NCBI GenBank assembly: GCA_003650505.1 | Contig: QMQL01000013.1 | Location: 1-11,285, forward strand | Source: Candidatus Acetothermia bacterium | Lineage (GTDB): Bacteria > Bipolaricaulota > Bipolaricaulia > UBA7950 > UBA9294 | Reading direction: 5' to 3' | Length of the DNA: 11,285 nt | Shown here: positions 6,793 to 11,285 of the stretch, piece after piece | How the letters are laid out: each line of letters starts with the position of its first letter | How positions within the stretch are numbered: the first letter of the stretch is position 1 | Position numbers and translations under genes: made by a program | Notes under the pieces: generated by a model | What the model saw: the letters and a program-made list of their open reading frames with translations, nothing else | Database searches by the model: none | What the model was told of the DNA's origin: nothing

Positions 6793-7107
6793 ATGAGGCG
6801 AGTTGTGAGCCATCCAGTCCTCGGAACCCTCACCGCGGCGCGCGAGGTGAAGATCTACGTCGACGGCAAGGAGATTCGCGCCCGTGAGGGGGAGCCGATC
6901 GCAGCAGCGGTCGCCGCAGCCGGGATCAGGATCCATCGTTACACAGCCGAGCGGGGAGAACCGCGCGGGGTGTTCTGCGGCATCGGTCAGTGCACCGACT
7001 GCGTGATGGTGGTAAACGGCGTGCCCAACGTCCGTACCTGCATCACGCCGGTGATGGAGGGGATGATCGTGGAGACGCAACACGGAGCGGGGAGCGAAGA
7101 CCGATGA
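6793..7107 (+). CDS. [2Fe-2S] ferredoxin-like subunit of a flavin dehydrogenase complex (gamma type)
   Basis: This is a 104-residue Fer2_4-type protein. It has one plant-type [2Fe-2S] motif with cysteines at 62, 67, 70 and 83 (C-x4-C-x2-C-x12-C), in CGIGQCTDC and VRTC. The motif matches the N-terminal domain of sarcosine oxidase alpha and the small HcnA-like or gamma subunits of D-hydroxyproline/opine/proline dehydrogenases, where it is encoded next to an FAD/NAD-type alpha subunit. It should carry electrons within the membrane-independent complex. The ATG at 6793 is chosen because AGGAGG at 6782-6787 lies five bases upstream; an in-frame ATG at 6775 is a weaker alternative. The stop overlaps the next start (ATGA), giving coupled, near-stoichiometric synthesis with the alpha subunit. 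Confidence 0.9.
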   Translation: MRRVVSHPVLGTLTAAREVKIYVDGKEIRAREGEPIAAAVAAAGIRIHRYTAERGEPRGVFCGIGQCTDCVMVVNGVPNVRTCITPVMEGMIVETQHGAGSEDR

Positions 7108-8252
7108 GAAAGGTCGACCTCGCAATCGTTGGTGCCGGTCCGGCCGGACTCGCCGCCGCTATCGAAGGGGCAAAACGCGGGTGCAGCACCCTTGTGCTCG
7201 ATATGAACCCTCTCCCTGGAGGTCAGTTAGTAAAGCAGATCCACAAGTTCTTCGGATCACAGGAGCACCGTGCAGGAACACGGGGGATAGAGATCGCTGC
7301 GCAACTCCTCCACCAGGCAGAGACTGAGGAAGTGGAGGTAATGCTCGGTGCTGAGGTGTATGCGATTCATGACAGGACATTGGAGGTTGCGTGGGCATTT
7401 ACCGGAGATTCCTCGGCTTCTTCCTCGGGGGGAGGGGCGACACCGCCCAGTCGCCATCTGGCGATCGCGGCGCGACGGATCATCCTGGCAACAGGGGGAG
7501 CGGAGAACGCCCTCAATTTTCCGGGGTGGACCCTTCCCGGAGTGATGGGGGCAGGAGCGGCGCAGACGATGAGCAATGTATGGCGTGTTCTTCCGGGAGA
7601 GCGCATCCTGATGGTGGGAGCGGGAAACGTCGGGTTGATCGTCAGTTACCAACTGCTGCAAGCCGGGGCCGAAGTGGTAGCGGTGATCGAAGCCGCTCCC
7701 CGGATCGGGGGGTATGGGGTGCACGCGGCCAAGATCCGCCGGGCCGGGGTGCCCATACTCACTTCTCACACCGTCGTCCGCGCTGAGGGAAGGACACAAG
7801 TGGAGAAAGCGGTGATCGCTAGAGTCGATTCATCGTGGCAACCGGTTCCGGGCTCGGAACGGGAACTGGACGTGGATACGATCTGCATCGCTGTTGGCCT
7901 ACGCCCCAACGCCCGCCTGGCCTCGTTGGCCGGCTGCTGCCTTCACTACTCCCCTCGCTTGGGAGGATGGGTCCCGATCCACAATAGCCGCATGGAGACG
8001 ACGATTCCGGGGATATACGTCGCTGGTGACCTATCCGGAGTGGAGGAAGCGAGCACCGCACTGGAGGAAGGGCGGCTGGCGGGGATCTGCGCTGCTTCCT
8101 CTCTGGGTAAGAGTAATCCGGGTGACGATGAACGGATCGCAGCGATCGAGGAACGCTTGATCAGCCTGCGGAGCGGTCCGTTCTGTCAACCTCGCCAGGA
8201 TGCGAAACAAGAGCTTATCGAGATCGGGGAGGTACAGTGTTGCAAGGAGTAA
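7104..8252 (+). CDS. FAD/NAD(P)-binding dehydrogenase subunit, alpha type (proline/hydroxyproline dehydrogenase complex)
   Basis: This 382-residue pyridine-nucleotide-disulfide-oxidoreductase-like flavoprotein has an FAD Rossmann motif GAGPAG at 10-15. A second dinucleotide motif, GAGNVG, lies at 172-177, and the FAD-closing VAGD at 306-309 precedes a helix rich in small residues. This architecture matches alpha subunits of dye-linked L-proline dehydrogenase (archaeal PdhA), HcnB and D-hydroxyproline dehydrogenase. These subunits pass electrons from the beta subunit to an acceptor such as NAD, quinone or ferredoxin. The start at 7104 is supported by GGGGAG upstream and by the Rossmann motif beginning ten residues in; longer readings upstream overlap the gamma gene. 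A Ser/Gly-rich low-complexity segment at residues 101-115 interrupts the domain before the ILATGG block and looks lineage-specific. The ATGA overlap couples it to gamma, and the 3' end overlaps the ferredoxin gene. Confidence 0.9.
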   Translation: MRKVDLAIVGAGPAGLAAAIEGAKRGCSTLVLDMNPLPGGQLVKQIHKFFGSQEHRAGTRGIEIAAQLLHQAETEEVEVMLGAEVYAIHDRTLEVAWAFTGDSSASSSGGGATPPSRHLAIAARRIILATGGAENALNFPGWTLPGVMGAGAAQTMSNVWRVLPGERILMVGAGNVGLIVSYQLLQAGAEVVAVIEAAPRIGGYGVHAAKIRRAGVPILTSHTVVRAEGRTQVEKAVIARVDSSWQPVPGSERELDVDTICIAVGLRPNARLASLAGCCLHYSPRLGGWVPIHNSRMETTIPGIYVAGDLSGVEEASTALEEGRLAGICAASSLGKSNPGDDERIAAIEERLISLRSGPFCQPRQDAKQELIEIGEVQCCKE

Positions 8253-8749
8253 AAACGCGTGGTTATCCCTCGCTCCAAGAGTTGGAAAGCGCTCCTGGTT
8301 ACCCGTCGCCAGGGCGGCTGGAGAAAGGCCCGGTGGCGGTGATCGAGTGCATCGAGGAGATCCCCTGTAACCCGTGCGAGCAGGCCTGCCCCCAGCACGC
8401 AATCACCATCGGAGAGCCGATCACCAACCGCCCTCATCTGGATGAGGATAAGTGCATCGGTTGTGGATTATGCATTCCGCGCTGTCCCGGGCTGGCCATC
8501 TTCCTGGTCGATCTTACCTATGGACAGGGGGTGGCAACCGTGGCCTTTCCCTATGAGTACCTCCCTCTGCCGGAGGAGGGGCAGGCCGTGCAGGCGGTGA
8601 ATCGTGCTGGTGAACCGGTGTGTCCTGGAACGGTAATCAAGGTGCAGAACCCGAAGGTGAATGATCAGACTCCGGTAGTGACCATAACTGTACCGCGTGA
8701 ATACGCTGCCGAGGTGCGGGGAATACGGCGTATTAGAAGGGAGAGATGA
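8237..8749 (+). CDS. 2x[4Fe-4S] ferredoxin subunit (PdhF-like)
   Basis: This 170-residue protein has eight cysteines arranged for two [4Fe-4S] clusters. C38, C44, C47 and C51 (C-x5-C-x2-C-x3-CP) sit in the block after AVIECIEEIP. C73, C76, C79 and C83 (C-x2-C-x2-C-x3-CP) sit in CIGCGLC. The wide first spacing is unlike simple clostridial ferredoxins but is what I recall for ferredoxin subunits encoded between alpha and beta genes of proline/hydroxyproline dehydrogenase clusters (archaeal pdhF type). A beta-rich C-terminal extension of about 80 residues without further cysteine pairs probably docks it into the complex. The start is uncertain: GTG 8237 has GGAGG four bases upstream, and TTG 8240 has it seven upstream. 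It overlaps the alpha gene and is coupled to the next gene, whose ATG overlaps its stop. Confidence 0.88.
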   Translation: MLQGVKTRGYPSLQELESAPGYPSPGRLEKGPVAVIECIEEIPCNPCEQACPQHAITIGEPITNRPHLDEDKCIGCGLCIPRCPGLAIFLVDLTYGQGVATVAFPYEYLPLPEEGQAVQAVNRAGEPVCPGTVIKVQNPKVNDQTPVVTITVPREYAAEVRGIRRIRRER

Positions 8750-9021
8750 TGGACGACGATACGATCGTCTGCCGGTGTGAGGAAGTGACTGTGGGGCAGA
8801 TCAGACAGGCGATTCGTGAGGGAGCGGCGGATGTCACCGGGGTGAAGCGGAGGACGCGTGCTGGGATGGGGCTGTGCCAAGGACGAACGTGTGAGAAGAT
8901 CGTGATGCGCATCCTGGCGCAAGAACTGGGAAAGCCGCTGAGCGAGTTCGCGCCGGCAACCGTGCGGCCTCCGGTACAGCCGATCACCTTCGGCCTGCTC
9001 GCGGAGGGGACAGATGGCTAG
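8746..9021 (+). CDS. BFD-like [2Fe-2S]-binding small subunit (PdhX-like)
   Basis: This 91-residue protein has the bacterioferritin-associated-ferredoxin-type motif C9-x-C11 followed by C44-x4-C49 (spacing of 32 between pairs), in VCRCEE and GLCQGRTC. It binds one [2Fe-2S] cluster. The same domain is found at the C-terminus of many alpha subunits (HcnB and OoxA type). Here it is a separate gene, as reported for pdhX in archaeal proline dehydrogenase clusters. The tail is proline-rich (residues 66-77) and may be a linker-like docking segment. ATGATG at 8746-8751 gives two possible starts; the second has a better distance from AAGGGAG (8737-8743). It overlaps the stop of the ferredoxin gene, and its own end overlaps the beta-subunit start by 8 bases. 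Confidence 0.9.
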   Translation: MMDDDTIVCRCEEVTVGQIRQAIREGAADVTGVKRRTRAGMGLCQGRTCEKIVMRILAQELGKPLSEFAPATVRPPVQPITFGLLAEGTDG

Positions 9022-10204
9022 CGCAGCGGACGTTATCGTCGTCGGTGGCGGGGTCATCGGATCGGCGATCGCCTACTACCTGAGCCAGGAGGGAACCAAG
9101 GTGGCGCTTGTGGAACGGGGAGACGTCGCCTCGGGAACATCGAGCGCGTGCGACGGGAACATCCTTGTCATCGACAAAATGCCGGGTTATGACAGCCAAC
9201 TCGCCCTGAAGAGCCAGGAACTCCTCGCCGAACTGGTAGAGAGCCTGGATTACGACCTCGAATACGCCCAACGGGGAAGCGTGCTGGTAGTGGAGGACGA
9301 AAAACAGGCCCAAGTGGCGCGAGATTGGTTCACTCGCCAGAAGGACGCGGGCTTGCCGATGCGCTACCTGGAGGGTAAAGAGGTGTTCGAGGACGAACCC
9401 CTGCTGGCCCACGATATGGTCGGACTCGTCGAATGCGCCTCCGATGCCTCGCTCAACCCGATGGCGTTCGTTTACGGGCTCATCTCCGGTGCGCGCCGTG
9501 CCGGGGCGATGATCCATCCGTTTACCGAGGTCACCGGGTTCCTGCAGGATTCCACCGGCGTGGTGCGCGGGGTGGAGACCACGCACGGGACGATAAGCGC
9601 TGACAAAGTCGTCCTTGCCGCTGGGGTGTGGACCCCTGGTCTCGCGGCGACCGTGGGAGTGAATGTCCCGATCAAACCGCGGAAAGGGCACATCCTCGTC
9701 GCCGAGCGGTCTCCCCACCCAGCGCGGCGCAAGGTGCAGGAGTTTGGGTACCTGCTCGCCAAGTTTGGCGGTACAGAAGGGCGGAGTGTGGAACCGGATA
9801 TGGATCGCTACGGGGTGGCCATGGTGTTCGAGCCGACCGAGCACGGGAACTTCCTCATCGGATCGAGCCGGGAGTTCGTCGGGTTCGATCAGCGGTGCAA
9901 CCACCATGTCCTGGAGTTGATGGCAAGGAGGGCGCTGCGCTTCTTCCCCACGATCCGGGACATTCGCGTCATCCGCACCTACGCTGGCCTGCGTCCTTAC
10001 ACCCCTGATCATCTACCGATCGTATCCCCTGTTCCCACGGTCCCTGGGCTGTACATCGCTGCTGGACACGAAGGGGATGGAATCGGACTGGCACCGATCA
10101 CCGGCCGGCTCATTGCCCAGATGATCGTTGGCGAGCCAACCGCTGTTGCCACCGAACCGTTGCGGATCGACCGTTTTGTCAATAAGGAACATAAGGGGGA
10201 ATGA
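9014..10204 (+). CDS. FAD-dependent D-amino/imino acid oxidoreductase, beta (catalytic) subunit
   Basis: This 396-residue DAO-superfamily flavoprotein has the N-terminal FAD motif VVGGGVIGSA (GGGVIG at 11-16). The ribose-binding glutamate is in VERGD, and SGTSS follows. The C-terminal GHEGDGIGLAP (351-361) contacts the flavin. It resembles HcnC, sarcosine oxidase beta and the beta subunit of dye-linked proline/hydroxyproline dehydrogenases, which hold the active site. The expected reaction is oxidation of cis-4-hydroxy-D-proline (or D-proline) to the 1-pyrroline-2-carboxylate, with electrons passed to the alpha, gamma, F and X subunits. The preceding epimerase, which makes the D-form, argues for a D-specific enzyme; an L-proline or sarcosine activity cannot be excluded from sequence. 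ATG 9014 has GGAGGGG at 9003-9009. Its stop overlaps the ATG of the next gene. Confidence 0.9.
   Translation: MASAADVIVVGGGVIGSAIAYYLSQEGTKVALVERGDVASGTSSACDGNILVIDKMPGYDSQLALKSQELLAELVESLDYDLEYAQRGSVLVVEDEKQAQVARDWFTRQKDAGLPMRYLEGKEVFEDEPLLAHDMVGLVECASDASLNPMAFVYGLISGARRAGAMIHPFTEVTGFLQDSTGVVRGVETTHGTISADKVVLAAGVWTPGLAATVGVNVPIKPRKGHILVAERSPHPARRKVQEFGYLLAKFGGTEGRSVEPDMDRYGVAMVFEPTEHGNFLIGSSREFVGFDQRCNHHVLELMARRALRFFPTIRDIRVIRTYAGLRPYTPDHLPIVSPVPTVPGLYIAAGHEGDGIGLAPITGRLIAQMIVGEPTAVATEPLRIDRFVNKEHKGE
10195..10200 (+). promoter_or_regulatory. Ribosome binding site bearing on the start of the DapA-like gene
   Basis: GGGGGA directly abuts ATG 10201 but lies six bases from the in-frame ATG 10207. 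Spacing alone therefore favours 10207, while the ATGA overlap with the preceding stop favours 10201. Confidence 0.5.
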
Positions 10205-11088
10205 AAATGGGAAAGCTAACTGGGGTGTACGTTGTCCTCGTTACTCCATTCACCAAGGATGGAGACGTCGACTACGACGGCTTACGTAAGAACGTGCGGT
10301 GGTTAGCCGGGCAGGGGGTGCACGGCGTGATCCCCCTGGGGAGCACCGGCGAGTTCGCCAGCCTCGATGACGATCAGAAGGAACGGATAACGCAGACCGT
10401 GATCGCTGCTGCCGGTGGGAAGATCCCGGTGGTCGTCGGATCGAGCGCCGAGACAACGGAGAAGGCGATTTACTATGCAAAACGGGCCAAGGATCTCGGC
10501 GCGGCTGGGGCGTTGGTCCTTCCGCCGTGGTACTACACTCCCGATCCCGAGGAGATCGTGCATCATTACACCCGCATCTCCGAGGCGGTTGATCTTCCGA
10601 TCATCATCTACAACAACCCGTTTACCTCCAAGGTAGATATCGAGCCACCCACCGTGGCCCGCCTGGCCGAGCTCCCTAACATCGTTGCGATCAAGGAAAG
10701 CTCGGGGAACATGCGCCGCATCGCCGAGATCCGCACCCTCACCAACGACGGAATCGGGATATTCTGTGGATGGGAGGACATGGCCTACGAGTCGTTCGTC
10801 ATGGGGGCGCAAGGGTGGGTGTGCGTCATCGGGAACGTCGTCCCGCGCATGGCCGTCGATCTGTTCGAACTGATCACGGTGAAGAACGACCTCGCTGCCG
10901 CGTGGGAGCTGTACAAAAAGATGCTCCCCTTCCTCCGCTATCTGGAATACGCGGGGAAGACGCAGAAAGCGCTCAAGTACGCCCTGGACAAGATGGGGCT
11001 TGCAGGAGGCTACTGCAGTAGCCCCAAGCTTCCGTTATCCGACGCCGACAAGGCCGAAGTGGATCAGTTAATCCAAGGGATGCAATGA
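10201..11088 (+). CDS. Dihydrodipicolinate synthase-superfamily lyase; candidate pyrroline-4-hydroxy-2-carboxylate deaminase
   Basis: This 295-residue (beta/alpha)8 class I aldolase-family enzyme has the Schiff-base lysine K165 in IKESSG and the catalytic tyrosine Y137 in IIYNNP. GSTGEF (47-52) forms the carboxylate-binding loop, and PPWYYTP supplies the second tyrosine region. The arginine that follows the YNxP motif in true lysine-biosynthesis DapA (R138 in E. coli) aligns with T142 here, so this is unlikely to be a housekeeping DapA. In hydroxyproline operons a DapA-family deaminase converts pyrroline-4-hydroxy-2-carboxylate to alpha-ketoglutarate semialdehyde plus ammonia. The position directly after the D-imino-acid dehydrogenase genes makes that the likely role. 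Other superfamily reactions (keto-deoxy acid aldolase, N-acetylneuraminate lyase) are possible. The first ATG overlaps the preceding stop; 10207 is an alternative start. Confidence 0.88.
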   Translation: MKMGKLTGVYVVLVTPFTKDGDVDYDGLRKNVRWLAGQGVHGVIPLGSTGEFASLDDDQKERITQTVIAAAGGKIPVVVGSSAETTEKAIYYAKRAKDLGAAGALVLPPWYYTPDPEEIVHHYTRISEAVDLPIIIYNNPFTSKVDIEPPTVARLAELPNIVAIKESSGNMRRIAEIRTLTNDGIGIFCGWEDMAYESFVMGAQGWVCVIGNVVPRMAVDLFELITVKNDLAAAWELYKKMLPFLRYLEYAGKTQKALKYALDKMGLAGGYCSSPKLPLSDADKAEVDQLIQGMQ

Positions 11089-11106
11089 TTAATCGTTGAC
11101 GAAGGG

Positions 11107-11112
11107 AAGGAG
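11107..11112 (+). promoter_or_regulatory. Ribosome binding site of the AOR gene
   Basis: AAGGAG sits seven bases before ATG 11120. The gap after the DapA-like stop is only 31 bases and has no terminator-like hairpin, so the AOR gene should be part of the same operon. Confidence 0.8.
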
Positions 11113-11119
11113 ATAGACC

Positions 11120-11285
11120 ATGGCTAACGGATACTGGAACAGGGTATTACGGGTGGATCTATCATCGGGAAATATCCGGGCGGATGAGGTCTCCGAGGAT
11201 GTGTGGAAGCTGAGCATCGGCGGCGCTGGCTACGGAGCCATGGTGCTGCTTGAGGAGGCGACGGCCGATACCGATCCCTTGGGGC
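11120..11285 (+). CDS. Aldehyde:ferredoxin oxidoreductase (AOR family), N-terminal fragment
   Basis: Only the first 55 residues are in the window; the gene runs off the right edge. The start MANGYWNRVLRVDLSSG, then KLSIGGAGYGAMVLLEE, and the DPLG ending are the signature N-terminal blocks of AOR_N proteins ('GYwGrilrVdLttG', 'fiGGrGlga.lL..e', 'DPLgpeN'). Members carry a tungsten or molybdenum bis-pyranopterin and a [4Fe-4S] cluster and oxidise aldehydes to acids while reducing ferredoxin. The cofactor-binding cysteines lie beyond the window, so activity cannot be judged. In this operon position the natural substrate candidate is alpha-ketoglutarate semialdehyde, replacing the usual NAD(P)-dependent dehydrogenase. 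This is inference from context. Confidence 0.9.
   Translation, partial: MANGYWNRVLRVDLSSGNIRADEVSEDVWKLSIGGAGYGAMVLLEEATADTDPLG

Noticed and set aside
6990..7103. Possible N-terminal extension of the alpha subunit into the gamma gene
   Set aside because: The extension would be Arg/Gly-rich and unrelated to the family. The ATG at 7104 has a ribosome binding site and starts the Rossmann fold at the expected distance.
8984..10012. Long open reading frame on the minus strand opposite the beta subunit (342 codons)
   Set aside because: It is antisense to a clear DAO-family gene, with low-complexity His/Arg/Gly composition and no motifs.
10201..11088. Lysine-biosynthesis dapA
   Set aside because: The arginine after the YNxP motif is missing and the gene is embedded in a catabolic operon with no dapB or lysC.
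1..11285. CRISPR arrays, insertion sequences, transposases, phage or attachment sites
   Set aside because: No spaced direct repeats, terminal inverted repeats flanking a transposase, or integrase-like genes were found.

Overview
This window reads as one contiguous block of amino-acid and peptide catabolism from an anaerobic bacterium. Bacterial origin is supported by purine-rich Shine-Dalgarno sites ahead of most genes, ATGA/GTGA stop-start overlaps and a GC-hairpin plus T-tract terminator at 750-781. The anaerobic lifestyle is inferred from the start of a tungsten/molybdopterin aldehyde:ferredoxin oxidoreductase (AOR) at the right edge and from the many iron-sulfur electron carriers. The phylum cannot be fixed from sequence alone; a deep-branching amino-acid fermenter (for example Bipolaricaulota, Synergistota or a Firmicute) would fit, but this is only a guess. 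All genes are on the + strand.

Region 1 (1-5468) is a peptide/nickel-type (Dpp/Opp) ABC importer. It comprises the C-terminal part of a family-5 solute-binding protein, an intrinsic terminator, two permeases (DppB-, DppC-like) and two ATPases (DppD-, DppF-like), followed by an overlapping Asp/Glu/hydantoin-racemase-family gene. The five genes after the terminator are nearly gap-free or overlapping and should form one transcription unit.

Region 2 (5469-5753) is a 285-base non-coding leader with several possible RNA hairpins, no recognisable sigma-70 promoter and a good ribosome binding site at its end.

Region 3 (5754-11285+) is a tightly packed catabolic operon. It encodes a proline racemase/4-hydroxyproline epimerase with both catalytic cysteines; five consecutive genes for a multi-subunit flavin/iron-sulfur dehydrogenase ([2Fe-2S] gamma, FAD/NAD-type alpha, 2x[4Fe-4S] ferredoxin, BFD-like [2Fe-2S], DAO-type beta); a dihydrodipicolinate-synthase-superfamily lyase/deaminase; and the N-terminus of an AOR.

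The best-supported model is the trans-4-hydroxy-L-proline route. Peptides or imino acids (collagen-type) are imported, L-Hyp is epimerised to cis-4-hydroxy-D-proline, and the multi-subunit complex oxidises it to pyrroline-4-hydroxy-2-carboxylate. The DapA-like enzyme then deaminates this to alpha-ketoglutarate semialdehyde. The textbook last step, an NAD(P)-dependent aldehyde dehydrogenase, is absent here, and the gene in that position is an AOR, which would yield reduced ferredoxin instead of NADH. This is the most interesting hypothesis in the window. A plain D-proline version of the pathway is the main alternative.

Base composition also changes. Hand-counted 60-base lines in the transporter block are about 45-48% GC, against about 63-68% in most sampled lines of the catabolic operon. 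The step falls inside the 5' part of the epimerase gene near 5940 rather than at the gene boundary.
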